This document shows positions 52,422-61,499 of a DNA stretch of 64,000 nucleotides, one piece after another; position 1 is the stretch's first letter, and each line of letters opens with the position of its first letter. Made by a program: the position numbers and the translations under genes. The notes under the pieces are model-generated. The model was not told the origin of the DNA. It did not search any database and saw nothing but the letters and a program-made list of their open reading frames with translations. Source of the DNA: Brevinematales bacterium (GTDB lineage Bacteria; Spirochaetota; Brevinematia; Brevinematales; Thermospiraceae); the NCBI GenBank assembly GCA_013177995.1, contig JABLXN010000004.1, forward strand, positions 1-64,000. Direction: 5' to 3'.

Positions 52422-53149
52422 AATGGATAGGTCTTTGTCTTTTGCCTGTGATGGTGTATGCCCATTGGAGTGTCAATGATATCTGGAAGATTTCCGTGAA
52501 GCAAACCAATACCTTTTCTTTCATCAGTGACTGGGAAAACCTTTCTTTTTCCCCTTCAGGGATAACAACCACAAACGATCCTTCGTGGCTGTCTATACTC
52601 GATGTTTCTTGTGGTGAAGGATACCTGTTTTCCCACGTTTTTGTGGATTTTGAAGGATCCAGCGAAATCACCCTTGAGGTTCATAACAGTGATGATAATA
52701 CCCTCCTCGCAAAAACCAATCTCACAGAAAGCGGGATTCTCCCCCTCTCCCATGTGTATCAAAAGAAAATAGACGTATGGGCCTATCTTTCGTCAGGAAC
52801 AAAACTCTATAGCATAGGTGTCGTTCGTACCAAAGAGATCCCCCTTCATCCAACCAATGTCATCGTCAATCCTCAGATCCTCTACTACCCTGAGGGACGT
52901 CTTTTGATTGATCTCACCCTTCAGAGTCCCGCCTATCTTGAGATAGAACTCTACAATAAACGAGGAGATAGATTGGCTTCTATTATTCCTCTGTCGTACT
53001 ATACCGCTGGACCTCTTTCTCTCCAGTGGACACCCCTTTCGATTGCCAAAACCTACCTCATGTCGGGTTCGGCCTATGTGTATGTCCGTTATCGTATCAG
53101 TACCGGCTCAAAAGAATGGGCTCACAGGTTTGAGATTGTATATTTGTAG
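52418..53149 (+). CDS. Secreted beta-sandwich protein
   Basis: A 243-residue protein with a short signal peptide (MKWIGLCLLPVMVYA). The mature part is all-beta. The last about 90 residues (GRLLIDLTLQSPAYLEIELYNKRGD ... AGPLSLQWTP) resemble a FlgD-type Ig-like or T9SS-like sandwich: a short hydrophobic strand, IELYNxxG, then a GxxxxxW turn. The first half has a second beta domain (SSEITLEVHNSDDNTLL). The function is unknown. It is coupled by ATGA to the two-helix membrane protein before it. Confidence 0.6.
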   Translation: MKWIGLCLLPVMVYAHWSVNDIWKISVKQTNTFSFISDWENLSFSPSGITTTNDPSWLSILDVSCGEGYLFSHVFVDFEGSSEITLEVHNSDDNTLLAKTNLTESGILPLSHVYQKKIDVWAYLSSGTKLYSIGVVRTKEIPLHPTNVIVNPQILYYPEGRLLIDLTLQSPAYLEIELYNKRGDRLASIIPLSYYTAGPLSLQWTPLSIAKTYLMSGSAYVYVRYRISTGSKEWAHRFEIVYL

Positions 53150-53235
53150 GCTAAAATAGCCTCCTCAGTTGACAAAAAAAAATATGCTACAATCTTTTTA
53201 ACCTGCAGGTACAATGAAGAAGGAGGTGAAAAAAA

Positions 53236-53292
53236 ATGGTCTGGGTGTACGTAGGAGTTGGACTGTTTATTTTGGTTGCGCTTGCTTTCTAA
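53236..53292 (+). CDS. Candidate 18-residue membrane peptide
   Basis: ATG 53236 opens an 18-codon frame coding for one short hydrophobic segment (MVWVYVGVGLFILVALAF), ending TAA. An optimal ribosome site AAGGAGGTG sits 8 bases upstream, stronger than that of most large genes here. The 217-base gap between the secreted protein and the ABC-2-type permease has no other strong coding signal; a perfect palindrome TCACCCGCGGGTGA follows at 53307-53320. No family is known to me. A 27-codon frame from 53214 overlaps it but has a weak ribosome site. Confidence 0.45.
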   Translation: MVWVYVGVGLFILVALAF

Positions 53293-53366
53293 AGTAAAAT
53301 AAATATTCACCCGCGGGTGAGAAAATATCATCTTAAACCAATAACAAAAAGAGTAGAAGGAGAAGT

Positions 53367-54668
53367 ATGGTGAAACACCTTTTTTCCCTTTTCTCCTTTT
53401 TTCTTCGCCCCCTGCGGCGTCAATTTGTCTCTCATCTGGCAAGGGATAGTTTTACACTGGTGTTTTTTCTTTTTCTTGCAGGTGTCGTTTTTTATAGATA
53501 TAGCGTATTTGTTCACTCCCTCCCAGGTCAATATCATCTTCCCCTTCTCTCAGGACTGTGGTTAAGTTTTCTTGTATGGTTTTTTCTCAATTTCTGGGAT
53601 AGACCCTCTCTCACAGAAAAGGAAAAACTCCTCTTTGGCGAAAGCACCCTCCCACTCAAAAGCCTCGTGTGGTATTTTCTTCTCCGGGAAATGGGAAAAA
53701 AAATACTCTCGCTTCTTCTCTCCCTTCTTCTTCTCTGGCCTGTGGTTGATAGCCTTGGTCTTTCCCCTCTTTACAAGGTTATTACCTTCCTTTCTCTGCC
53801 CCTGATCTGGTTTCGTTCTCTCTTGTGGGCCTACTCGTTTCGTACAAGCGAGGACAAAAAAAGCTGTTTTTTCTGGCTAACTTTCATCACAGCCATCTGG
53901 ATAGGTATAGTGAATTATCCATCATTGATACCTCTTGGATTTAGTGCGGAACTCCTTTCTCTTTTTTTCTTTCTGAGAAAAATTTTTTCTTCTTTTTCTC
54001 GCCCTCTTTCCATTTATTCTTCTTTTTTTCTTTCCTCACCCCCTCTTCCAAAAAAACATACAAAAAGACGAAGTGTCTCCATCATCGAAAGTCTTCTCCG
54101 TTATTTTCTCTCTGTCTCTGAGAAACCTTCCCTCATTTCTGGAATTCTTGTTGTCATCGGTATTTTGATAGGGCTTGGCATGGTGTTGGCCTCCTCTCCT
54201 ACTCTCGAAAAGGAACAGCTCAAAAATGGCCTCATCCTTCTCTGGCTGGTAGTCTTTGTAGGGGTAAGTTCACTCTCCGGCATTCTCTCCTCCCATCCGT
54301 GGTGGTTTCTCTGCCGGCTTCAACCCATACCCTTCTGGAGAGCCTCTCTTCTTTCTCAGGTAAAAACCCTTCTTGTTCTCCCTCTTCTTGTACCTTTTCT
54401 TGTATGGAGTAGTCTTGTTTCACCCTTAGACACTCTTTTTTCTCTTCTCTGCGGCCTTTTGTGGGTAGAGACTACATGGTCCCTTCACTTTCTTATAGGG
54501 GAACGACCAATCTTTGAAGCGATTATTTTTATTTTCCTCTTTCTTGGTTTCCTCATTGGTGAATATGCACTTTCATGGGGATTTGTTCCCATCGCTCTTG
54601 GAGCAGTATTTCTTTTATGGAAAAAAGCCAAACAGAAGTATACACAAAAGTGGGAGGATGTACCGTGA
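53367..54668 (+). CDS. ABC-2-like multi-helix permease
   Basis: A 433-residue, very hydrophobic protein with about ten to twelve predicted helices and basic loops (KKHTKRRS). No family-specific motif is clear, but its stop overlaps the start of an ABC ATPase (GTGA at 54665-54668), whose first half is of the ABC-2/drug-export type. It is therefore most likely the permease of that ATPase. AAGGAGAAG precedes ATG 53367. It opens the export locus that runs to 61499. Confidence 0.7.
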   Translation: MVKHLFSLFSFFLRPLRRQFVSHLARDSFTLVFFLFLAGVVFYRYSVFVHSLPGQYHLPLLSGLWLSFLVWFFLNFWDRPSLTEKEKLLFGESTLPLKSLVWYFLLREMGKKILSLLLSLLLLWPVVDSLGLSPLYKVITFLSLPLIWFRSLLWAYSFRTSEDKKSCFFWLTFITAIWIGIVNYPSLIPLGFSAELLSLFFFLRKIFSSFSRPLSIYSSFFLSSPPLPKKHTKRRSVSIIESLLRYFLSVSEKPSLISGILVVIGILIGLGMVLASSPTLEKEQLKNGLILLWLVVFVGVSSLSGILSSHPWWFLCRLQPIPFWRASLLSQVKTLLVLPLLVPFLVWSSLVSPLDTLFSLLCGLLWVETTWSLHFLIGERPIFEAIIFIFLFLGFLIGEYALSWGFVPIALGAVFLLWKKAKQKYTQKWEDVP

Positions 54669-56146
54669 TTCTTCTTGAAAATATTACCAAGGACTATGGA
54701 AACCACAAGGGAATATTTGATGTAAACCTTGCCTTTTCTCCGGGAATTACGGGTATTCTTGGGGAAAATGGTGCCGGTAAATCCACCCTTTTTAAGCTTC
54801 TTCTCGGACTTCTGAAACCTGATCAAGGAAACATCTTCATCATGGGGAAAAACCTGTGGGAAGGGGATACTTTTATTACCAGCAAACGGTGGATTGGTTA
54901 TGTTCCCCCCGAAAACTACCTTGTTCCTTCTCTCACGGGAAGGGAAAATATAGAACTTATGGCCTATTTACGATTTCAGGATAAAAATCAATACCATAGG
55001 CTTATGCCTTACATCGATATCTTAGAAATGAAGGATGTTCTTGATGAACCTCTCTCTACCTATTCCTCTGGTATGCAAAAGAAACTTCACATCCTTGTTA
55101 GTCTTTTAGGAAATCCTCCCATTCTCATCTGGGATGAACCCTACAATCAGTTAGATATTGTGGCTCTCATGCATATGAAAGAACTTCTTTTAGCTTATGC
55201 AGACGAGACAAAAGCTACTATCCTTTTCTCCAGCCATATCATCGAAATGGTGGAAGATCTCTGTTCTCATGTATGTATTCTTCATCAGGGACATGTTCAC
55301 TTTTATGGGGATCTTCCTCCTCGCGGAAAGCTTACTCCGTATTACGTGGATATTATCCAGAAAAAAGAACCTGCTTTTCTAAAAAATTCGTCTCCAAAAG
55401 TTGAAATTTTGTCCCCTTGTGGATATGATATAACCAAAGAACTCAAAGGAGACTCTATGCCTCTCATTGAAGTCAAAAACGCCAAAAAGGACTATCCTTT
55501 AGGGAAAACGACTGTCCATGCCCTGCGGGGGGTGAATCTCACTGTGGAGGCAGGTGATTTTTTCTCTATAGTGGGACCTTCTGGGAGTGGAAAAACCACT
55601 CTTCTCAACCTCATCGGGTGTATCGATCACCCAACGGAAGGAGAGGTCATCATTGACGGGCAAAATGTCTCTCAACTCAGTGATAAAGAACTCACCAACA
55701 TCCGCCTCTACAAGGTGGGTTTCATCTTTCAGACCTTCAATCTTATTCCGGTGCTAAATGTCCGGGAGAATGTGGAGTTTCCCCTGCTTCTCATGAAAGA
55801 CAGGGCAGGACTCACCAGAGCTGAAATCAACGAACGGGTGGAAAGACTCATTGAAGAAGTAGGTCTCAAGGATTTTATCACCCACAAGCCTACGGAACTC
55901 TCAGGAGGACAGCGTCAGCGGGTGGCTATTGCCCGTGCTCTGGTGACCAAACCGGCTATTGTGCTTGCTGATGAACCCACCGCCAATCTTGATTCAGAGA
56001 CAGGTGAAAGTATTTTAGCCATCATGCGTCGTTTGAATGAGAGTGAACATATCACGTTTATCTTCTCTACCCATAACCCTGATGTGCTCAAGTATGCCAA
56101 GCGTATTATTCGGCTCAAAGATGGACTTGTGGTCAGTGAGGAGTAA
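54665..56146 (+). CDS. Fused tandem ABC ATPase (ABC-2 type + LolD/MacB type)
   Basis: One continuous 493-codon frame holds two complete ATPases. The first (about 1-225) has Walker A GENGAGKST, signature YSSGMQKK, Walker B ILIWDEPYNQLD and H-loop SSHIIE, like ABC-2 exporters. The second (about 265-493) has GPSGSGKTT, LSGGQRQR, VLADEPTANLD and STHN, like LolD/MacB. The joint contains an internal ATG at 55457 with AAAGGAG 5 bases before it, from which a normal 229-residue LolD-like protein could be made. GTG 54665 is the start, overlapping the permease stop and following GGAGG. It may be a true fusion or two products from one frame. The first half probably serves the permease before it, the second the two FtsX permeases after it. 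Confidence 0.88.
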   Translation: MILLENITKDYGNHKGIFDVNLAFSPGITGILGENGAGKSTLFKLLLGLLKPDQGNIFIMGKNLWEGDTFITSKRWIGYVPPENYLVPSLTGRENIELMAYLRFQDKNQYHRLMPYIDILEMKDVLDEPLSTYSSGMQKKLHILVSLLGNPPILIWDEPYNQLDIVALMHMKELLLAYADETKATILFSSHIIEMVEDLCSHVCILHQGHVHFYGDLPPRGKLTPYYVDIIQKKEPAFLKNSSPKVEILSPCGYDITKELKGDSMPLIEVKNAKKDYPLGKTTVHALRGVNLTVEAGDFFSIVGPSGSGKTTLLNLIGCIDHPTEGEVIIDGQNVSQLSDKELTNIRLYKVGFIFQTFNLIPVLNVRENVEFPLLLMKDRAGLTRAEINERVERLIEEVGLKDFITHKPTELSGGQRQRVAIARALVTKPAIVLADEPTANLDSETGESILAIMRRLNESEHITFIFSTHNPDVLKYAKRIIRLKDGLVVSEE

Positions 56147-56149
56147 ACC

Positions 56150-57670
56150 ATGCAGGGGCTTTTTTATACCATTGCCTTTCGAAATCTTTTTCGCCATAAA
56201 GGGAAAAGTCTCATTGTGGGAGGGCTTCTCTTTCTTGTGGCCCTTCTTCTCACCTTTGGTAATGCCACCATCAAGGGTATGAACAGGGCCCTGGAAAAAA
56301 ATATAGTTCGTGGTTTCACCGGGAATCTCGCCATTATCTCCACCAACCAGATGGACAAGGAGGTTTTTGGATCTTTTTCGGGCCGCCCTATGGCGTTGAT
56401 AGAAAACTATCCCAAAATCAGTAACGTCCTTGCTTCGCTTGATGTGGTAGAAGATTTTCTCCCCATTGGCAGAAACGTAGCCATGCTTTTCAATAGTGGT
56501 GGTACGCCTGTTTTCTATATGATTTATGCCGTGGATTTAGATAGATACCAGTCTTTTTTTGAAAACAGGATTGAAATCATAGAGGGAAGACGCCTTGAAA
56601 AGGGTGAACGTGGGATGATGATGGGATCTCTCATCAGAAACCAGACGGCTGAAACGGTGAGTCTCTGGCTTTTTCCAGAGGGAAGTGAAATCGTTTTTTC
56701 CAACATGCCCCCAAAAGTGTTCACCAACAGGGAAAGTCTCACCTATGCTTCTGAGGCTGTTTTAGTGGGCTTGAGTGACGATGTAGGAAGCGATATTCGG
56801 CTTCCCGTCAGAGGAATTTTTCGGTTTGAAAGTCTCAATGCACTCTTTGGAGGATATACTGTCTTTGTTGATCCCCTTTCCTATGTCGAGATGTTCAACT
56901 ACATTGTTAATTCTCCTACGACTGTTCTCAGTAAACAGGAGAAAGACTTTCTCAAAACCGACAATTTTGATGCCCTTCTTGAAGAAAACCTTTTTTCTAC
57001 CGCTTCTCCGACCACATCCCAGACCTACTCAGAAGAAAACATTCGTCAGGCTCTCAAGCGTAGCCAAACCTACACTTACTCCACAGAAGCCTACAATGCC
57101 GTCATTGTCAAAACAAAAAAAGGAATCTCTGATACGGTGGCTCTTCAAAAGGTAAATAGCGCTCTCAAAGAGGCAAACGCCGATGGAAAGGCTATCTCCT
57201 GGAGAGAGGCCATTCCCCAATTATCCCAGTATATTGGCATTGTTCAGGGACTCTTTGGGGTGGTCATGTTTATGCTTTTTCTTGTTTCTGTGATCATTGT
57301 GATGAATACTATCTCAATGTCCGTCGTCGAAAGAACCACAGAGATTGGCATGATGAGGGCCATTGGCTCTCAGAAGTCGTTTATCGGACGTATGATTCTT
57401 GGAGAAACGTTGACATTGGGGGTGGTTTTTGGGGGGAGTGGTATCGTGGCCGGTGCTCTTCTCTCATGGCTTATAGCCGGGTTAAAACTCAAGGCAAAGG
57501 ATGAGATGATCCAGATTCTTTTTGGAGGAGAGTATTTTCTCCCTGTCGTGGGAATTCCAGATATGATAGGGAATCTTGTCGTTCTTCTTTTTGTTCTCTG
57601 GATAGCCTCTCTTTATCCCATCCGTATAGCCAAAAGAATCACTCCCCTTGAGGCTATTTCACGTGAATAA
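56150..57670 (+). CDS. FtsX/MacB-type ABC permease (first)
   Basis: A 506-residue LolC/E-like permease. The N-terminal helix (IAFRNLFRHKGKSLIVGG, then helix 1) is followed by a large periplasmic domain (about 45-360). The FtsX core has three helices, with the conserved MNTISMSVVERTTEIGMMRAIGS segment near 390 that contacts the ATPase. It ends YPIRIAKRITPLEAISRE, the usual R-x-x-P-x-E-A end. It starts 3 bases after the fused ATPase. Together with the second permease it would form a LolCDE-like or MacB-like complex moving lipoproteins or lipids. Confidence 0.9.
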   Translation: MQGLFYTIAFRNLFRHKGKSLIVGGLLFLVALLLTFGNATIKGMNRALEKNIVRGFTGNLAIISTNQMDKEVFGSFSGRPMALIENYPKISNVLASLDVVEDFLPIGRNVAMLFNSGGTPVFYMIYAVDLDRYQSFFENRIEIIEGRRLEKGERGMMMGSLIRNQTAETVSLWLFPEGSEIVFSNMPPKVFTNRESLTYASEAVLVGLSDDVGSDIRLPVRGIFRFESLNALFGGYTVFVDPLSYVEMFNYIVNSPTTVLSKQEKDFLKTDNFDALLEENLFSTASPTTSQTYSEENIRQALKRSQTYTYSTEAYNAVIVKTKKGISDTVALQKVNSALKEANADGKAISWREAIPQLSQYIGIVQGLFGVVMFMLFLVSVIIVMNTISMSVVERTTEIGMMRAIGSQKSFIGRMILGETLTLGVVFGGSGIVAGALLSWLIAGLKLKAKDEMIQILFGGEYFLPVVGIPDMIGNLVVLLFVLWIASLYPIRIAKRITPLEAISRE

Positions 57671-57685
57671 CAAGGAGAGAAAACT

Positions 57686-59404
57686 ATGAAAATCGCTACT
57701 CTTCTTTTTCTTGCCTTTCGTAACCTGACACGCCAGAAAAGACGCAATCTTTTCCTTGGCTCAGGTATTGCCATCGGAATTACCCTATTAGTGGTGGCAG
57801 GTTCTTTCTCTCTGGGGCTGAAGGATCTTCTCATTGACAGGTGGATTAGCTATATGAGTGGTCACATCCAGGTGACTGTCCTGGGAAGCGTCAATGACTT
57901 TTATGGAAGGGGAAAGGGCTTTTTCAAAGACAAAAACATGGTGGAAAATATCCTTGCTTCGTACACCAATGAGATTGACTTCTTCTATACCGATGCCTCT
58001 GCCTTTGTTCGACTCATTGGGAACAGAAGAACAGATCTTATTCAACTTGTAGGTATGGAGGTAGATGAGGGTTTTCTCAAGTTTCTCAATGTTGTCCAGG
58101 GCAATGGCTGGGACCTCACCAACACCTCTCAATATGAAAATCCTATCGCCATCACCACAGACAAGGCAGACTACCTGAGAGTAAAACTCTATGACACAGT
58201 AAAGGCTTCTTTCCAGACTATCCACGGCCAGATGCAAACAGCGAAGTTTACCATTGTCGCCATCTACAAGGCAGATGTCTCCTACATGGGTTGGGTGGGA
58301 TACGTGCCCAAAGTAGCCATGCGAAAGCTCCTCGACTACCGCGATCACGAATGGGGAAGTGTAGTCATTGTCCTCAAGGACAAAAAAAAGGCCATTCCCC
58401 TGGCTACCGAAATCCACCAAAAGCTTACTCCTCCCCTTATGGTCGTCAAAGCCCGCGTAGGAAACAGTGAAGGGCTTGTAGGGGGATTCTGGCGGGATGA
58501 AAAACGTTTTGAGTCTCTCAGCAATCTTCTCACCATTCATGAGGTTTCCCCTCATGGGGATATCAGAAAAAATGGGGTTCTTGTACCCCTTTCCATGGCC
58601 AAAAAACAAAACCTTCAGGGAGGAAAAACCATCACCATCACCTACCAGAGCCGTTTTGAAGGAACAAAAACTGTACAAATTCCCATTACTGGCATGTATA
58701 CCAGTAGCCTTTTACCCTCAAATCTTATTCTCATAAACGAAAAAGAATTCTATACCCTTTTTCGTTCTCTTCCTGCCAAAGAAAGTATGGTTTCTCTCTC
58801 TCTTTCGAATACCGACTTTCTCTGTACTGAGTGGTATCTTCTCCCTCGTCCGAAAAGTGCCCAGGAGATCAACAATCTCTACGATTCCCTGAAACAAAAC
58901 CCTATTTATGCAGACAAAGTTCTGGTTTCCACCCTCTATGAATCCGCTTCATCTTTTCTTCAATTTCTCTCAGCCATCAATATGGTGAGTCTTGTATTCG
59001 CTTCTTTTCTCTTCCTGATTGTGATGGTTGGGCTTGCCAATTCTCTCCGGATGGTCATCCGCGAAAGAACACGAGAAATAGGTACCCTCCGTGCCATTGG
59101 AATGCAAAGATCAGATGTGCGCTGGCTTTTTCTCTTTGAAGTGGGACTTCTCATGCTCCTCTCTGGACTTGCTGGCATCCTTCTCGGCTGGCTTCTCGTA
59201 GGTATTCTTTCTTCTCTTCCCTTAGACGACTCAGGGTTTATTGGCATGCTTCTTCTGAATAAACGTCTGCACCTCGTAATGGACTGGGGGTGGAATATTT
59301 TCTGTCTTTTCTTCGTGATCATTCTCGGGCTTCTCACGGCTTACCGTCCGTCCAAGCGTGCCGCACGGATGTCACCAGCCGAAGCCCTTATCCATTACGA
59401 ATAA
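57686..59404 (+). CDS. FtsX/MacB-type ABC permease (second)
   Basis: A 572-residue paralogue of the preceding permease. It shares AFRNLTRQKRRNLFLGSGIAIG at the N-terminus, a larger periplasmic domain (about 45-420), and the FtsX core with MVIRERTREIGTLRAIGMQ near 455. It ends RPSKRAARMSPAEALIHYE. The difference in periplasmic size from the first permease is like LolC versus LolE. AAGGAGAG precedes ATG 57686. The LolA-like gene follows after 14 bases. Confidence 0.9.
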   Translation: MKIATLLFLAFRNLTRQKRRNLFLGSGIAIGITLLVVAGSFSLGLKDLLIDRWISYMSGHIQVTVLGSVNDFYGRGKGFFKDKNMVENILASYTNEIDFFYTDASAFVRLIGNRRTDLIQLVGMEVDEGFLKFLNVVQGNGWDLTNTSQYENPIAITTDKADYLRVKLYDTVKASFQTIHGQMQTAKFTIVAIYKADVSYMGWVGYVPKVAMRKLLDYRDHEWGSVVIVLKDKKKAIPLATEIHQKLTPPLMVVKARVGNSEGLVGGFWRDEKRFESLSNLLTIHEVSPHGDIRKNGVLVPLSMAKKQNLQGGKTITITYQSRFEGTKTVQIPITGMYTSSLLPSNLILINEKEFYTLFRSLPAKESMVSLSLSNTDFLCTEWYLLPRPKSAQEINNLYDSLKQNPIYADKVLVSTLYESASSFLQFLSAINMVSLVFASFLFLIVMVGLANSLRMVIRERTREIGTLRAIGMQRSDVRWLFLFEVGLLMLLSGLAGILLGWLLVGILSSLPLDDSGFIGMLLLNKRLHLVMDWGWNIFCLFFVIILGLLTAYRPSKRAARMSPAEALIHYE

Positions 59405-59418
59405 TAAGGAGTACAGAT

Positions 59419-60165
59419 ATGAAAGAGATCCTCTTTTCGCTTGTTTTCTTTTCTTCCCTCTGGGGTATCACCGGGAGTGAACTTCTCTCCAAGATTGACA
59501 AACTCTATGAAATCCGAACCGATATCACTGCCAGGATTAAACTCACCCAGCAAAAGGGAGAAAGTATAAAGGTAATAGAAGCTATTTATTATCGAAGAGA
59601 CGCTGATGATTCCTTTCTCATTATCATGACGGCCCCTGATATAGAAAAAGGTAATGGCTACCTCAAAGTGGGAGAAAATTTCTGGATGTACAAACGAAAT
59701 ACCCGTACCTTCCAGCATATCAATCGTGATGAATCGCTCTCTGGCAGTGACGCCCGAAGCGGTGACCTCGAAAAACGCAAGATGAGTGAACTTTATACGG
59801 TTGCTCTCGATGACAAGAACCGGGAAAAAATCACAGAAGAGAAACTGGGCAACATTCCTGTCTATCGAGTAGAAATTACCGCTAAAGTAAGCGATGTCAC
59901 CTACCCAAAGCAAATCCTCTGGGTACACAAAGAGAATTTTCTTATCCTCAAAGCCCAGGCTTTTTCTCTCTCTGGAACCTTGATGCAAACTATTTATTAT
60001 TTGAAGTACACCCAGATTGATGGGCGATATATCCCTCTTCAGCAGATTTTTGTTGATGAATTTGAAAAGGGAAACAAGACCATTTTAGACCTTTCTGGCA
60101 TTTCTTTTGAGAAAATACCCTCTCATATTTTTACCAAGGCTTATCTTGAAAATCTGAGTAAATAG
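59419..60165 (+). CDS. LolA-like outer-membrane lipoprotein-sorting protein
   Basis: A 248-residue exported protein (signal peptide ending SSLWG-IT) with the LolA/LolB-like fold pattern of the outer membrane lipoprotein-sorting family: VIEAIYYRRDADDSFLIIM, GNGYLKVGENFWMYKRNTR, and the loop DESLSGSDARSGDLEKR. The C-terminal strands include SGTLMQTIYYLKYTQIDGRYIP. It would carry a lipid or lipoprotein cargo released by the FtsX-type ABC transporter encoded just before it. TAAGGAG precedes ATG 59419; 8 bases separate it from the barrel gene. Confidence 0.88.
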   Translation: MKEILFSLVFFSSLWGITGSELLSKIDKLYEIRTDITARIKLTQQKGESIKVIEAIYYRRDADDSFLIIMTAPDIEKGNGYLKVGENFWMYKRNTRTFQHINRDESLSGSDARSGDLEKRKMSELYTVALDDKNREKITEEKLGNIPVYRVEITAKVSDVTYPKQILWVHKENFLILKAQAFSLSGTLMQTIYYLKYTQIDGRYIPLQQIFVDEFEKGNKTILDLSGISFEKIPSHIFTKAYLENLSK

Positions 60166-60173
60166 GAAAGGCT

Positions 60174-61499
60174 ATGAAGAAACTCTTTTCACTCTTTCTC
60201 ATGATAAGTGTTTTTGGATTCGGCCAGCAACTTGATGAGAACGCCCTTTTCCAGGAAGATACCCTTATTACTGAAGCCCCTCTTCTCACCAACACCTCTT
60301 CTAAGGGTATCTCTCTCACCGGCAATATACAAAGCCTCTTTACCTACTCTTTTGAGCGGGATAAACTCACCAATAAGGATAGCCAAGCGACGAACCTTTT
60401 CTCCTATGGAATAGGTGGGGATATTTTTGTTGACATTCGCCAGGAAAAGGGGTACAAAGCCTTTGTTGACATAGGTTTTCTTGCTACTTCTGGTGGAGTT
60501 CCTCTTCTTCGTACCTATGTTGATCCTTTCACGGCCACTCCCCTTCCTCTAATAGAAACCAATTCTTTTCTTGTCCAGATAAAAGAAGCCTTTGTCGATT
60601 TTCCCCTTTTTCATCTTCTTTATTTCCGGTTTGGAAAACAATATCTCACATGGGGGACAACCTATTTCTGGAATCCCACAGACCTTCTCAATCGTGAAAG
60701 AAAAACCCTGTCTACTCTCAATACTCCCAGAGAAGGCATATGGGGTATCAAGCTTCACATCCCTTATCAAACCCTGTTTAACTGGTACACCTTTTTAGAT
60801 ACCACAGAGATAAAAAATCTCAGCACCTCTGCCCTTGCCTCCAGGCTTGAACTCCTCTTAGGAAATACTGAAATAGGACTCTGTGGCTGGTGGAAAAAGC
60901 ATTCCCTCTCTGTGTATGGGGCTGACCTTTCCACCCGTCTCTGGGGGTGGGATATCAAAGCAGAAGGAAGCCTCTCATACGGAGACAATCGCCCTGTACT
61001 GAAAGAAGAGATGATCCCCTATGGCCCGCTAACCATAACGAATTATACCACGGAAAAAACCACCAATAAATGGGTCTATCGTATTGCGGTAAACTTTTCG
61101 CACTCATGGGAACTCTGGGATGTAAAAGAGAGACTTTCCACCATGGTGGAAGTTTTTTATAACAGTGAAGGAAAGAATGACTCCCTTTTTGAAAATCCCA
61201 CCAAAACCCAGGTGGCTCTTCTTTCCGGGGCTTATGTCCCTAATGAGTATGGAAAATGGTATGGTCTTCTTTCCATTGGATTTCGGAAACTCTTTGTAAG
61301 TGAAGTTTCTTCTCAGATATACATTCTTTGGAATATAGAAGACAGATCTGCGGTGTTAAGTTCCACACTTTTCTACAATCCTGTAGATGAGGTACAATCA
61401 AGTTTAGGTCTTGTCTGGTATACAGGAAAAGATAAGCAGGAATATACTTCTACTGATTTTCCTGTTGTTCTCACGGCACAATTTTCTTTGAAGTTCTGA
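60174..61499 (+). CDS. Outer-membrane beta-barrel protein of the export locus (DUF1302-like)
   Basis: A 441-residue exported protein (signal peptide ending GFGFG-QQ). The mature protein has many amphipathic strands, the segment FRFGKQYLTWGTTYFWNPTDLLN near 150-172, which resembles DUF1302-type barrels found beside LolA-like and RND/ABC exporters, and a terminal phenylalanine (AQFSLKF). It is the last gene of the locus and is likely the outer-membrane end or a cargo acceptor. Its last 29 bases overlap the convergent Crp/Fnr gene. Confidence 0.75.
   Translation: MKKLFSLFLMISVFGFGQQLDENALFQEDTLITEAPLLTNTSSKGISLTGNIQSLFTYSFERDKLTNKDSQATNLFSYGIGGDIFVDIRQEKGYKAFVDIGFLATSGGVPLLRTYVDPFTATPLPLIETNSFLVQIKEAFVDFPLFHLLYFRFGKQYLTWGTTYFWNPTDLLNRERKTLSTLNTPREGIWGIKLHIPYQTLFNWYTFLDTTEIKNLSTSALASRLELLLGNTEIGLCGWWKKHSLSVYGADLSTRLWGWDIKAEGSLSYGDNRPVLKEEMIPYGPLTITNYTTEKTTNKWVYRIAVNFSHSWELWDVKERLSTMVEVFYNSEGKNDSLFENPTKTQVALLSGAYVPNEYGKWYGLLSIGFRKLFVSEVSSQIYILWNIEDRSAVLSSTLFYNPVDEVQSSLGLVWYTGKDKQEYTSTDFPVVLTAQFSLKF

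Noticed and set aside
53148-53162. Hairpin AGGCTA-AAA-TAGCCT after the secreted protein gene
   Set aside because: Six-base stem with no T-run; too weak to call a terminator.
53169-53193. TTGACA and TACAAT as a promoter for the 18-residue peptide
   Set aside because: The spacer is only 13 bases, too short for a sigma70 promoter, and no hexamer at 16-18 bases fits.
53214-53297. 27-codon frame starting MKKEVKKNG
   Set aside because: Overlaps the 18-codon frame but has only a weak ribosome site; the strong AAGGAGGTG lies inside it and fits ATG 53236 better.
57788-58678. Minus-strand frame of 296 codons inside the second FtsX permease
   Set aside because: Antisense to a clear permease, no ribosome site, no neighbours on that strand.
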